A stretch of 64,000 bases of DNA from Sabellastarte sp. h YS-2021 (GCA_964017235.1 OZ024928.1:434001-498000); one strand, 5' to 3'. Counted from the first letter of the stretch, positions 19,280 through 31,669 are shown. The notes: a model not told the origin generated them from the letters alone. Program-made: numbers and translations.

Positions 19280-20750
19280 ATTTATATAGCGCAATTCTAT
19301 TTAAGAATAAACAATCATTCCGCTTTTTCTCTAGAAAATGCTTTTTTAAAATAATGAGTTTTTAGTTTCTTTTTCAAGATGTCAAATGGAAATTCAATGT
19401 TCCTTATATCATCTGGCAGTTCATTCCAATACTTTGGTGCCACAACACTGAAGGCACGGTCACCCACAGAGACGAGTTTTGATCTTTTTTCTTGTAGCAT
19501 GTATGATTTTCTTGCCAATCTTGTGGTGCATTGATGTTGCTGGTAGTTAAGCATTGATGTCAAATATGATGGTGCCTGTCCATTCAAACTCTTATATACT
19601 AGTAGATTTAGTAGATCCGAAACCTTACAGGCAACCAGTGGAGCTGATGCAGGTGAACCGATATAGAATCATGTTTCTTGACATTCAAAACTATCCTGGC
19701 AGCACAATTTTGTACTTTCTGCAACTTATGGATAAGATATTGTGGGAGTTCAGCTAGGAGGGAGTTACAATAGTCCAACTGGAAGACATGAGTGACTGTA
19801 CTATTGTGTGTGCGGCAGACTTAGTCAGGTAAGGTCTTATTTGAATGATGGACCTTAGGTGACCATAACAGGATCTGCATATGGGATTTGCTTGTTCCTT
19901 AAGTGATAGGTCTTGGTCAATGATTACCCCAAGGTTTCTGGCACTTGTGCTTGGCTTTATGTCAATACCAACCACATTTAATGAGTCAATAATGACTTTG
20001 GAGTGTTGTCTTCATGTGCCAGCAATGAAGAACTGTCTTTTCTTCATTTAGCTTGAGCCAGTTATTAGACATCCAGTTGCTTATCTCAGATATACACAAA
20101 TGGAGTTGTTCCGTATTTTTGGGGGGGTTTCAAAATTACTTGGATCAATTGATTTGTAAAGCTGTGTGTCATCAGCATACATGTGGAAAAGTCTGTGAAA
20201 CATTCTGATGATGATACCAAGACATAATGTATATTTGCAGTAGAGATCAGGCTCAAGACCCGATCCCTGAGGCACACAGCATTCTAGAACCGTTTTATGA
20301 GATTCACAGTCACCAACAACTACTGATTGAGTTCTTGCTGTTAAATAAGTTCTAAACCAGTCTAAAGCTTTTTCTTCAATTCAACACATTTTCTCAAGTC
20401 GGTGCAGCAAAATACAATGATTAACAGTGTCAAATGCAGCTGATAAATCTAGAAACCGCATAAGTATCACCTTTTGATTATCTGCTTCCAATAGAAGGTC
20501 GTTCATGCTGATTGTAGATTTTCACAGAGATTATGACTGTTTGTGTGGTCAAGTAATTGGATTGAGACTGCTTTTTCAATCATCTTGGACAGAAAAGGCA
20601 AGTTAAATACTGGCCTAAAATTTTTAAATTTAGGATCCGCATCTGTGCATTTTGGCAGAGGGGTAGCAACCGCATGTTTGTACCCCCCGGCATTTCACCT
20701 TGTATGAGTGACATGTTTATTACTTTGCTATTTTGACATGATTTCCTATC
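19280..20750 (-). pseudogene. L2/CR1-like LINE, 5'-truncated RT and 3' end
   Basis: Minus-strand remnant of a non-LTR retrotransposon. In order: FLDLSAAFDTVNH and VPQGS motifs (about 20470-20260), catalytic YADDTQLY (about 20170), ARNLGVIIDQDLS (about 19935) and the C-terminal APKYWNELPDDIR ... FKKAF (19470-19330). The 3' end has the gcgctatataaat tail typical of L2/CR1-type LINEs. Several frameshifts and stops separate the pieces and there is no endonuclease, so it is a dead 5' truncation. Confidence 0.85.
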
Positions 20751-20759
20751 AGCTATAAG

Positions 20760-21650
20760 TCTTCACATCCCAAACCTATAGGATCAATAATAAAGAGATA
20801 TATAAGAGCATTATAAGTATGAACAACCCCATTTGACCTTGAAGGAAGGGTCAGAGGTCAAATCAGATCCCACCAAAATAGGCAATCCCAATGCTCTTGG
20901 ATCAACAATTAGGGAAACAAAAGTAAATGAAAAACATCTTTCAGAGAAATTGTGTACCTGCAAAACCTTTGAAGATAGAAGCCATTCAGTCATTATGGTA
21001 AGTGCTGAAAAGTTTGAAAGTTGCTACTACTCATTCATACATTCAGAAACAACGTAGAAACTTAACTCTGTTAAAATTAAAAAATAGATAATGAATAACA
21101 CCTATGACATAAGTTGCATAGCTGCAATACTTTTGAAGATATCAGTAATTTGATCGTTTTACTAAAAACTGAAAATTGAGAAAGTGGCTGTTACTCACTT
21201 TACTATTGCGATAGCCATACCAAACAATTTTTTTCATGAAAATGCAATAAATCTATTACCTTTCAAGATATATGGAATTTACTACATTATGATATAATAA
21301 AAGTAGCCATTTACTCACTTACATATTGAGCAACAACTTTTAAACTTTGATATGTTATTGTTCATCAAAAGATAGATGAACAACATTTTCAAAGGAAATT
21401 GCTGAAATACTTTGAAAATACAAGCTATTAACTCATTAGGTAACTGCTGAAAAACGCAAAGTAAATATTACTTTGTTTCTTTGTTTCAAAATACGCTTCT
21501 TGGAAGACTAAGGGTTAACTAGAGTATTGCTTTGCAAGAGAAAAAGAAATTGTTTTTGCACAGCAATAACAAAACATCGAAATGAGTATTAATCAGTTTG
21601 TAGAAATGACTGTATTCCTGTGTTTAATATGTTTTCCCATTTATGACAAA
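20760..21650. repeat. short degenerate repeats, no gene
   Basis: Loose repeats of about 110 bp (ttactcattcatac..., gaagatagaagccattcagtcat-like phrases). GT-AG candidates on the plus strand recur with the repeat, so I give them no weight. Confidence 0.5.
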
Positions 21651-22430
21651 ATGCAAGGTTTCCTAGATGAATCTGGTTTATTTATTTATTTTTATTTTTT
21701 TGCGTTTTATACAGAAATTCAAGATGGCCGCCAAAAGTGGCGGGAAAACAATTTTTGCGAAAAGTCGCCAGTAGGCTCTGCAGATACCCTGCGGGTCAAA
21801 AATTTCGTTGAAATTGCTCAATCTCTCTCTGTTTCCGAGATAAACGGTTTTTTGCTTTTAACGCAGAAATTCAAGATGGCCACCAAAAGTGACTGGAAAA
21901 CGATTTTTGCGAAAAGTTGCCAGTAGACTCACTGTGCAGAAACACTGTGGGTCAAAATGTTCATCGAAATTGCTCTATCTCGCGCTGTTTCTGAGATAAT
22001 TGCGTTTTTTGCGTTTTCAGAGTTAAGAAAAATTGTGACATTTAGTAAATCGTTAATAAGTCGGCCATTTTGTATTGGATCACTTCCAAAAGTTAATGAT
22101 TTCCAGACATCTATAGAACAAACCTACTTGCCAAATTTTATGTGAATAGGTGAAGCGCTTTTTAAGTTATCATCCGGACAAGCACACCCTTTTGAAAAAC
22201 ATGTTTTTGGTCTTCTCTGATTGGTTGAAATGTCATGACATCATATTGAGAAATTTTTCCCAGGGCTAGGGGCTACTGCATACACCTGCCAAATATGAAG
22301 AGAATCCGCCTTATGGCTGCAAAGATATTGCAAAAAGAAAATGTGGATCCAGCGGATCCGGCGGAGTCGTTCTCCCATATACAAACAAGCGTCTCCCGGG
22401 AGACGCTTAATGAAAAAGAACAGAATAAAA
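21650..22430. repeat. related 'aagatggccgccaaaagtgg' units and dispersed repeat copy
   Basis: 21715-21960 holds two to three ~130-bp units with aagatggccgccaaaagtgg, ctgcgggtcaaaa and gctctatctc. They are relatives of the 35330-36860 array. 21930-22420 is the second copy of the repeat at 13840-14330. It ends with the inverted block gcgtctcccgggagacgc at 22389-22406. Confidence 0.7.
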
Positions 22431-23115
22431 TGTGACAATATTTATGTTGTTATTTTGTTTTAGACAGGTGTTTCAGGGTTCAACAGTTGAAAAACGTAGA
22501 GCGATAACAGAGCGATAATAGAGAGTTCAACACGGACACCACACCAAGTAAATGACATAGCAATTTATACGGATGTAGATCTGACCTATTATGTTGAAGT
22601 AACTTTAAAGATATACAGAAATGGAAGGTATTACAACAAAAACAATTAAAATGGATTATACCCAGGACAACATCAAAAATATAAGGCTTGATGCAGGAAA
22701 TTCTGCAGATAGTTAAGAATTTAATCATATTAAAATTAGTCTTTAAAATTACATATAAAAAGAAAACAAAAACTGTGGACAAAATGTGTAAAATATGTCA
22801 GACAATGATGTCCAAAAATATAAGTAAACATAAAAAATAGCATCAGAGATGCCTGTACCCCCCAGCCTGGGGAAATAGTTTTCAACACCATAAGATACAG
22901 AAGTAGTGAAAAAGTACAAAGATCGGGACACTTTCAGAGCAGTGTCAAATATATTAAGGTCTAAATGATGTTTAAGTAGAGAAAATAACATCTAAGAGAA
23001 ACAAAATGTATGCAAAGATAAAGTATTAAAACCAGACAATTCAATAGCAAGATGACAGCATTAATCAGTAAACTAAAAATAGCATCAGAGATGCCCGTAC
23101 CCCACAGCCTGGGGA
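22430..23115. other. interval with a duplicated ~40-bp motif
   Basis: Agcatcagagatgcctgtaccc...cagcctggggaaata occurs at 22838-22876 and again at 23083-23121. A third, diverged copy precedes the LINE at 26134-26170. No gene is seen. Confidence 0.6.
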
Positions 23116-23119
23116 AATA

Positions 23120-24330
23120 TTTTTCAGACAAGATTTTACAGGTCAAGGTCACTATGGCAAAGGTCAAATCAAGGTGACACTATGACGTTGCACATCTACA
23201 CCCCCTAACCAATGTCCCTACCAAGTATCAACTTCCTACACCTTACAGTTGCCGAGATATAGCCCTGAAAAGGTTTTATAGGTCAAGGTCACTACGGCAA
23301 GGTCAACAGTCAAATCAAGGTCAGACCATGATGTTGCACACCTACAACTCCTAACCAATGTTCCTACCAAGTATCAACTTTGTACACCTTACGGTTTCTG
23401 AGATATAGCCCGGACAAGATTTTATAGGTCAAGGTCACTACAGCAAGGTCAAATCAAGGTTAGACCATGATGTTGCACACCTACACCTCCTAACCAATGT
23501 CCCTATCAAGTATCAACTTCCTAAACCTTACGGCTTCCAAGATATAGCCTGGACAAGATTTTAAAGGTCAAGGTCACTATGACAAGGTTAAAGGTCAAAA
23601 CAAGGTCAGACCATGATGTTGCACACCTACAACCCCTAACTAATGTCCCTGCCAAGTATCAACTTCCTACACCTTATGGTTGCCGAGATATAGCCCGGAC
23701 AAGATTTTCAAACTCAAGGTCACTAAGGCAAGGTCAAAGGTCAGACCATGACGTTGCACACCTACACCTCCCAACCAATGTCCCTGCCAAGTATAAACTA
23801 TTTCCCGCCGCCCGCCCGCCCGCCCACTTACCCGCACATCCGGACACCGTGCGTGAAAAGAATACCCTGACAGCCCTTAAACCAATAACCCCTAAGCAAT
23901 GTCCCTACCAACTATCAACTTCCTACACTTTACAGTTTCACAGAAATTGACCGGACAAGATGTTATAGGTCAAGGTCACTATGGCAAGATCAAAGGTCAA
24001 ATCAAGGTCACCCCATGACGTTGCACACCTACACCCCCTAACCAATGTCCCTACCAAGTATAAACTTCTTACACCTTACGGTTTCTGAGATATAGCCCGG
24101 ACAAGATTTCCAAACTCAAGGTCACTGCGGCAAGGTCAAAGGTCAAATCAAGGTCACACCATGACATTGCACACCTACACCTCCTAACCAATGTCCCTAC
24201 TAAGTATCAACTTCCTACACCTTACAGTTTCTGAGATACAGGCCGGACAAACTTCTTCCCGCCTCCCGCCCATCCGAACACCATGGGTGAAAACAATACC
24301 CCGACTGCCCTCAAGGGCTGTGGGGTAATA
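23120..24330. repeat. ~145-bp satellite array (copy 2), AGGTCA-rich
   Basis: Same units as 3130-4160, with starts near 23140, 23290, 23430, 23570, 23715, 23960 and 24110. It has an internal cap block at 23796-23880 and a terminal cap at 24250-24330 (accccgactgccctcaagggctgtggggta). The internal cap suggests two arrays joined end to end. Confidence 0.9.
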
Positions 24331-25315
24331 AGTTTGCAAAGTTTAACTGAGGTCAGCTGAACAATACAAAAGCTGAACAATACTGCAAGGTGGCCATTAC
24401 TTCATTCATATTGGGACTTTAAGGTGACCATAAAATAAGAATGTCCCTTTTGTCATAGTGCATAAAGTTAAGCTCAGGTCAGTTGAACATTAAGATAGCT
24501 GGAGGCTGAAAACTTCCTTTTTTCACTGTAAGGTGACCATAACTTCATTGATATTGTGACTTTAAGGTGACCATAAACTGAAAATGACCCTTCAATATCA
24601 ATACACATTAGATATGGAAAAGGAAAGAGGTCAGACAGCTTTATTCCAATTTTATGACTTTAGGGGGGCCATAGCTTCAATTATGTTAACAGTTTAAGGT
24701 CACCATAAAGTCAGGATAATCCTTTGGTAAATATTAATATATAGGCCAAGTTTGGTTGAAAAAAGTCAAAAACTAAGTGAACTGGAGAGCTAAAACCCCC
24801 TTTTTGACATCAAGGTGACCTTAAGATTGCAGATACAGGGCTAAAACTTTGGTATGTGAAAGATTATCAAAACGTAGCTGAATAAGTTATTCCAACCAAA
24901 TGCCGAAATCCTGACCGTTTTTGAGATACAGATCAAGTACCTATTTAAAAAAAATTTATGAAACTAAAACGCCTCCCATTCAGGAATCTGTGGTCTGATT
25001 GATCAGAAAATCCTTTCCGACTTGCAGATTTAGGTCTAGAATGTACCTGATCAATTTTATAGCACAGGTGTGTGTGTTTTTTTCTGAAACGTGATGACGG
25101 GGTGTTTTTGAAAAATGCTTAAGGTTACCTTAAGTAAAGCTTAAGGTCTCCGCAAAGTATCCCAAAAATTTTTCCCACCCCTATAGTTTTAATGAAAGAT
25201 AAGAAGGAAAGAAAATTTGAAAGCCCAACAAGTTATTCAACAGAGACCATAATCCTGCTGCGGCGGTGATCAGTCGAACTTACGCCAAAACAAATAAGCA
25301 CCCCTGACTGGCCGC
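24330..25315. repeat. long dispersed repeat, copy 1
   Basis: Strongly similar in order to 56900-58163. Shared phrases include gggactttaaggtgaccataaaa, aggggggccatag, aacgcctcccattcagg, cgatgacggggtgtttt and a right end ...cagtcgaactt...caaataagc...gcttaa. Both copies stop at gcttaa, so that is a true element end. No coding frame. Confidence 0.8.
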
Positions 25316-25389
25316 TTAAAATCTCACATTCATAAGCTGTTTAGATAATAGAAGTTCTACTGTAATTTGTATGGATACTTCCACTAATG

Positions 25390-25965
25390 GATACATTTCT
25401 CTGACTGAATACTGTGTAATCTTACCCATTACATGGAGAGTTCCATTTGATGGCCACCCTTCTCTGACTGAATTCTGTGTCATCTTACCCATTATTTGGA
25501 CAGTTCCACTAATGGCCACCTTTCTCTGAATTAATGCGTAATCTTACCCATTATTTGGATAGTTCCACTTGATGGCAACCTTTCTCTGACTGAATTCTGT
25601 GTCATTTTACCCATTATATGGATAGTTCCACTAATGACTACCTTTCTCTGACTGAATTCTGTGTCATCTAACCCATTATTTGGATAGTTCCACTTGATGG
25701 CCACCTTTCTCTGACTAAATGCAGTGTCATCTTACCCATTATATGGATAGTTCCAATAATGACTATCTTCCTCTGACTGAATTCTGTGTCATCTAACCCA
25801 TTATTTGGATAGTTCCACTAATGACTACCTTTCTATGACTGAATGCTGTGTAATCTTACCCATTACACGGAGAGTTACATTTGATGGCCACCTTTCTCTG
25901 ACTGAATTCTGTGTCATCTTACCCATTATATGGATAGTTCCACTTGATGGCAACCTTTCCAGTCA
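25390..25965. repeat. 63-bp tandem repeat
   Basis: About nine copies of a 63-bp unit: cttacccattatatggatag, ttccacttgatggccacc and tttctctgactgaattctgt. Because 63 is divisible by three, open frames run through it on both strands. Confidence 0.85.
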
Positions 25966-26205
25966 ACTCCCCCCATTGTTTGGGGTTCATCACTTCCGAC
26001 TTTTTCACAATTTTGTTGCATGGACCAAATGGCCAGAGAGTAAAGTCTGTCTGCCAGGAGAGATCACGCTCTGTCATCCCAATACATGCAAAGAGGCCTG
26101 CTCTGAAATAATAGCAAGAATTGGGGTGAAAACAGCATTGGAGATGCCTGCACCCCGGAGCCTGTGGAAACTGCGAGGGACACCGTGTGATATAGATAGA
26201 AGAGT
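25966..26205. other. leader region before the LINE, no gene called
   Basis: Contains a diverged copy of the motif seen at 22838 and 23083. It may be the LINE 5' region or the tail of its ORF1, but I cannot show this. Confidence 0.35.
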
Positions 26206-26460
26206 ATGACATTCAATAAAAGAGAATATAAGCTTTCAGTTCTTACGTTAAATGTAAGAGGTTTAAATAATAGTATCAAACATAGAAAATTATTTCATTG
26301 GTTTGAAAATATAAAAGCAGACATAATACTTCTGCAAGAAACCTTATGCACATGCAAAACTGCAAATATTATGAAATCTAATTGGAAAGGTGCCATGTTT
26401 AATTCTTGTACTGACTCAAACCACAGCAAAGGGGTAGCAGTTCTGTTTAAATCTGGATAT
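26206..26460 (+). pseudogene. LINE endonuclease, N-terminal part
   Basis: Start of ORF2. KLSVLTLNVRGLNNSIKHRK followed by ADIILLQET are the APE-endonuclease motifs with the catalytic Asn and Glu. The frame is cut after KSGY by the 1.16-kb insert. Confidence 0.88.
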
Positions 26461-27623
26461 TAAAATCTTGCAGTGTCCATTCTAGAGTTGGAGCTACTTG
26501 AGTCAAATGACTATTTTACTAAATTTTGGTGGGACATTTAGTAAATGCGATGAGTCAAATGGCAAAAATTAACCTTACAGTTGAGCAAATTGACTTAAAT
26601 AGGAGAGGAGAAAAAAGTACTATTAGTCTATCTTCAAAGTGAATTTGCAATACTAAATCAAATTCAAGTCTACTCACTGTGAAAAAAACTTTATTTCAAT
26701 TCAAGACATATTTGTAGTCAGCATGATGTACAAGATTTCCTATGATGTATATGATTTGCAATAATTAAGGTATTTTTTACTGATTTTTTTTTTCATTTTT
26801 TTTTTGTTTCAATAAATATGGTCCAACCCTGCTCTATCTAAAACTAGACAAAAAAAATTAACTCACCTTGACATAGATTCACTCAGGGAGTTGTTTTTAT
26901 TTCATACAAAAAAACTCCGGACATTTATTTATGTAAATGGATATAAATTCGCCACTTTTTGAAAAAAAAAAAAAAAACAAAAAAAAAAACTGGTTTTAAA
27001 GCAATAACATACCATGTAAAGTTTAAGTTAAATTATTATTTAACTTTTTTCCAGCCGAAAATTTGTTATTAACATAGATGCAACTTTTCAAGTTTGTCCC
27101 ACAGTAGTTTAAAATGTTTGTTGTTACCTGTTAACAATTGTCTTTGAAGTCACTTGTAAGAGTGCATTATGCAAAAATAAACTTTAAAAAGTGAAAATAT
27201 TAAAAAGCTGGATAATAAAATCTTGTTGTGCAATAGATATTTATTTCTATATATATTTAACAAAACTATGAAAAAAATGGAAATTTACAGCTACTGGTGA
27301 GTTTAAATCACTTACTATAAACGTGTTTTCTGTTGATAAATACAGAATTTTTGTTAAACGAAGTATGATTGGACAGTGCCGTTTCCGCTCAACCAATCAA
27401 ATTAAGGCATTTAGAAGCAAGGAAACATGGAAGAATTGGGTTAAAAAGACAATATATGTGTCCTTTTATTTGATTTTTAAACAAAATTCGTCTAATTTTC
27501 CCAATATTTACAGCCAAAACGCGGGCGATAATGCAACATTTATGCGTCACCGCGACTCGGGATCATAACGTGTACGCGTCTTTTCGCCCCAGTATAGCGA
27601 CAAAAGACGCGGAAACGCGTAGT
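26461..27623. mobile_element. 1.16-kb insertion of unknown type in the LINE
   Basis: Cuts the endonuclease exactly. The sequence before it (tctggatat) and after it (aaaattaacactgat) join in frame. The insert begins taaaat and the right flank begins aaaat, so the string taaaat flanks it (26461-26466 and 27623-27628). It has no terminal inverted repeat and no gene. It is A/T-rich, with a GC-rich right end (cgcgactcggg, gacgcggaaacgcg). Confidence 0.65.
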
Positions 27624-28204
27624 AAAATTAACACTGATCTTGGATACCCACTCTAATCCAGATGGAAGAAATCTATTGGTAAATGTCAAATTTCCAAAAC
27701 AAAATATTTTCCGTGGTACCTGTTTATGCACCAAATATTGAAACTGAGAGAATACAGTATTTTAATATGCTAGAAGATTGGATAAAAAATTCAGCATTAG
27801 GTATAAATAATCTTATTATTGGTGATGATTTCAACTGCACTTTGAATTGTTGTCGTAATACTGTAAAATCACATGTTAATGACAAGAGTAGAAAAATAAT
27901 GCAAAAACTTGTAAACAATCTTCATTGTGTAGATACCTGGAATGTTCTTAATGATGAAACCACTTATACATACTATGACAAATCAACAAATCAGTATAGC
28001 AGGCTAGATTATATATTTATGTCTAAAGATTTTAGTAATAAACTCATGAAAACATATGTTAGTCAACCAGTAAGAGACATTCATGTTATTGATTTTTCAG
28101 TGGTTTGTAATTTTCAAATGAACACAACAAATGCCTGTGGTCCTGGATGTTGGAAATTCAACAATCAACACTTACAAAATGCAGATTTATTAAGGGCATT
28201 ATAA
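27624..28204 (+). pseudogene. LINE endonuclease, C-terminal part
   Basis: Carries VPVYAPNIETER, NLIIGDDFNCTLN (the GDFN catalytic block with one extra residue), SRLDYIFMS and DIHVIDFSVV, which correspond to the D/N, SRIDY and SDH motifs of LINE endonucleases. A stop follows at 28204 and the frame shifts. Confidence 0.88.
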
Positions 28205-29650
28205 ATAATATATCAACTACAATTGTACAATTCAACAACATCGAATCACAGCGGATAATTTGGGAACTTATTAAGTACAATATAAAGCATTATAGTATAT
28301 CTTATGCTTCACCACTAAGTAAGAGTAATGGGGAGAAAATTAATAAGCTTCAAAAGGAGCTAGATAATTTGAATCTTAAAATACTGAAGACAATCAGGAA
28401 CAAATATGTTGAAAAAAGAAACTGAAGCAGAAGTTAACTGCTATTATAATGAAAACGTCAAGGGCTCTGTAATACGATCAAGAGCAAGATGGGCGAAGGA
28501 AGGAGAAATAAGCTCTAAATACTTCCTAAGTCTTGAGAAAAAGCGTCAGAACCACAATGTAATCAAAGAATTAAAGACTGACAAAGGTCAAATTGTCCAC
28601 TCAGATAAAGATATTTTAAAAGAAGCGCATAAATTCTATTCAGATCTATATACAAGTAGTAAAACTCCAATCGGTGATATCAATGTCTACTTTGAAGAAA
28701 CCCCTGGACCCTTTGTTCTGTCAAATAAAGAAAAGTTAGCATGTGATGAGAAACTATTTGTAATGGAGATAACTGAGGCAGTAACAAAACTGTACAAGAA
28801 TAAATCATCTGGACCAGATAGCCTTACCCCTGAATTTTACCAAAAATTCTGGAATTATCTCAAGAAACCTTTCATGGAAATGCTAGATGAGTCTTACAAA
28901 TACAAACAACTTCCATCTTCCGTGTCCAATGCTATCCTAACTTTAATACATAAAAAATAAAGGAACTGCTTAAAAATTATAGGTCGATCAGCTTAAATAA
29001 TTATGATTTTAATTAATCTCGTTTGCCATATCTTATAGACTTCAGAAAGTAAGTTTGAAAATAGTACCAAAAGATCAAAGTGCCTATATTAAAAAAGATA
29101 TATCGGATTTACAGCTAGATATCTATTAGACATCATTAATTACTGTGAAACAAACAAAATCTCAGGTATCCTGTTAACATTAGATTTCAAAAAAGCTTTT
29201 GACTCTTTAGAATGAAACTTTATGTCAAAAACATTGAACAAATTTGACTTTGGAGAATACTTTAAATCCTGGGTTAATATTCTTTATACAGAACCCACAA
29301 TGACAAAAAATAATGGTTGGTTATCAAGAAAACTAACAATGAAGAGAGGTATAAGGCAAGGATGTCCCTTGCCGGCACTACTTTTTGTTATAGCCACTGA
29401 ATTTCTCTCTATTAATTTAAAATTTAATGAAAATATCACAGGGATAAAAATTGGAAAAGATAAGTCAACCATCTGCCAATATGCTGATGATACTACACTT
29501 ACTCTAGGGAACAAAAACTCGATTCACCACTTTTCCAGTGTTGCTGGTCTACAATTAAATATTCAAAAATATGTTGGATTATGGCTTGGACCCTTAAAGA
29601 AAGGACCTGCCTATTTTGAAAATGTAGCAATTACTAATGATCCGATTAAA
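28147..29650 (+). pseudogene. LINE linker and reverse transcriptase, fragmented
   Basis: 28406-28960 has SRARWAKEGEISSKYFLSLEK, the L1/Tx1 linker, then KNKSSGPDSLTPEFYQKFW and AILTLIHKK (RT block 1-2). After decayed sequence, 29222-29650 has KRGIRQGCPLPALLFVIATE and the catalytic QYADDTTLTLG. At least three frame breaks separate the blocks. The Harbinger insertion ends this part after DPIK. Confidence 0.88.
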
Positions 29651-29689
29651 CTAATGTGGGTGTTCCACCACACAACTAAGGCTCCCGAT

Positions 29690-30240
29690 TAAGGGTTTTG
29701 GGGGGTCGGTTTGAAATATTTGCTGAGTCCCAGACCTTCTGTAAGGGTCGGTTGTGGTCGGTTGGGGCCGTGTGAGAAATCAAACATGTTTGATATTTCA
29801 CACGACTACAACCGATTCATATTTCCCGCCCTCAACAAAATGTCCAGTCCCAGGCGTCCTCAGGCCTCCTCAGACCCAAATTTACACAGTCGTGTGTTGT
29901 CCCAGGCCGCCTGCGACCCTTAGTCCCAGACCTCCCTAGCTTAGTCCCAGGAGGCCGGTTGTTAATCCCAGACTCAAATATGATGCGTATGAATTTCATG
30001 CATCTGAAAGTGGGTCGGTTGCATTAGTCCCCGGAAGCCTCAGACCGTCTGCGGTGTCCTGGGACCCAAAAATCAAGGTCTGGGACTAAGAACCGACTAA
30101 GGGTAACCGACCCTAATCGGCCTCCCCAGGACGCCTGGGACCACACATTTTCAGTCTGCGGCGGCCTGAGGACGCCCCAGGCGGCCTGGGACTAACAACC
30201 GATTAAGAACCGACTGTTTTCCGCGCGTCGGAAATTAAAA
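29690..30240. repeat. Harbinger left subterminal repeats
   Basis: Dense short motifs in both orientations (agtcccag, cctgggac, ggccgcctg, aaccgacta) with an inverted pair around caaacatgtttgatatttcacacgac. A similar zone occupies 34090-34440. Such regions bind transposase or the MADF/Myb partner in other Harbingers (known for the family; inferred here). Confidence 0.65.
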
Positions 30241-30263
30241 CGAGGCAATGAGGGGGTCTGGGA

Positions 30264-30275
30264 CTATATAAGCGA
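30264..30275 (+). promoter_or_regulatory. TATA box of the Harbinger MADF gene
   Basis: actatataagcg lies about 175 bp upstream of the start codon at 30446, in a GC-rich context, with no other start between. Confidence 0.55.
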
Positions 30276-30445
30276 CCGCGCACACTTTGTCGTTGTTACT
30301 GACTGTTTGGCTACTGAGAGACGTGTGTCACTGATTTGTAGGGGTTTTCAGTTTTTATTTTACATTTTATATACTTGAGCTTAGGGCAAATTTCACAGTT
30401 AGGAGACACATTTTACTATTTTTTTATTATTTTGTCGACTGGATT

Positions 30446-31663
30446 ATGAGGAAAGAGAAAGGAGGGAAGAGAGGAAGGAAAAAGATGGATGAGAGGGAGA
30501 AGGAAAGTCAAGTAGAGGAGAGGAGTGAGGTTATTACAGAAGAAGGAAGTGAGAGGAGAGAGGAGGAGGAGATTCAGGAAGATCCAGCTATTGGGGAAGC
30601 TGTGGCAGAAGAAGAAGAGAGGTGTGAGGAAGATCCGGAGTGCCATTCTTCAGCCAAGAGAGCCAGGGTGTGTGCCACTTTTACAGACAGCCAGGAAGTT
30701 TCCATTGTGGAATTTGTAAAGCTGCACCCTGAACTGCATGACAAGGAACATTCACATTTCCACGACAGGACCAGAAGAGAGGCTCTCTGGGCAGAAATAT
30801 CTGCAGAACTCAAGCTCCAGCCCTTTGATGTCAGAAGATGGTTCGAGTCCCAGCGAACCCGTTATGGGAAGCTGTCTAAGCTCCAATCTGGCCAAGCCCC
30901 GAGGGAGATGACCAAGAGACAGTCCTGGGTGTACCAACAGATGGGTTTTCTTAAAACCCACATCAGAAGAAAGGGGGCCAATAGAAGTCCAGGTTTTGAG
31001 GCCAGTCCAAATACCAGCAGGCAGGACGAATCACGTGGCTCAACTACTGATACAGAACACCTCGAGTCCAGTGTCCTGAGGGAGAGGAGTCAGTCCATCA
31101 TTACATCAACGCCCGTTTCAACTACAGACTCCAAGATTCTCGAACACTTTGAGCAGATGAGGACACTTATCTCTGGTTTTCTGCATCAGAAGTCAGACAG
31201 GCAGCCCTTCTTTGACTACGTGGCATCAGAGGCCGAGAAGATGACTCAAGAAGAATTTGAAGAATTAAAGGGCAAGATTTTTAGAGACATCGAAACTATT
31301 AAGAGTAACCACAGATGTCAGCCATTGCCCAGAAGATCAGCCACTGTTACCACGGAGTCCCAGAGGGTCGGCCTACTGCCAACAACCACTCCACAGGCGT
31401 CTAGTTCCACTCAAGCAGCAGCTAGCAGCAGTTTTGTGTACTATACACCAAGCCCCATTGGCTTCAGCAACCCGACATCTGTCCTAACTGTACAGGATGA
31501 AGGGAGCAGACACAATCTGAGTGGAATCTTAAGCCAGCTACCAGATCTGACATCAACACAGATCGTCGAGCAGCCTCAGCAGCAGCAGCAACAACCGCAG
31601 CAGCAGCTCTTTACTATCACCACTTCAGCACCGCCTCAACAGCAGCAGCAGCCTCCTCAGTAG
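30446..31663 (+). CDS. Harbinger MADF/Myb-like DNA-binding protein
   Basis: Second protein of PIF/Harbinger elements, which carries the nuclease to the nucleus and DNA. The 405-residue frame is intact. Residues 1-65 are Lys/Arg/Glu-rich. About 84-172 form a MADF domain (VKLHPELHDKEHSHFHDRTR, LWAEISAELKL, VRRWFESQRTRYGKL, then WVYQQMGFLK). About 252-285 (PFFDYVASEAEKM...FRDI) resembles the BESS protein-interaction motif. The C-terminal part is Ser/Thr-rich and ends in glutamine runs (377-401). AATAAA lies at about 31809. It converges with the nuclease gene; the ~1-kb gap holds no other gene. Confidence 0.85.
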   Translation: MRKEKGGKRGRKKMDEREKESQVEERSEVITEEGSERREEEEIQEDPAIGEAVAEEEERCEEDPECHSSAKRARVCATFTDSQEVSIVEFVKLHPELHDKEHSHFHDRTRREALWAEISAELKLQPFDVRRWFESQRTRYGKLSKLQSGQAPREMTKRQSWVYQQMGFLKTHIRRKGANRSPGFEASPNTSRQDESRGSTTDTEHLESSVLRERSQSIITSTPVSTTDSKILEHFEQMRTLISGFLHQKSDRQPFFDYVASEAEKMTQEEFEELKGKIFRDIETIKSNHRCQPLPRRSATVTTESQRVGLLPTTTPQASSSTQAAASSSFVYYTPSPIGFSNPTSVLTVQDEGSRHNLSGILSQLPDLTSTQIVEQPQQQQQQPQQQLFTITTSAPPQQQQQPPQ

Positions 31664-31669
31664 CCATCC

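Noticed and set aside
25805-26209. 134-codon plus-strand frame before the LINE
   Set aside because: The first half is the 63-bp repeat. The rest might be an ORF1 tail, but nothing supports it.
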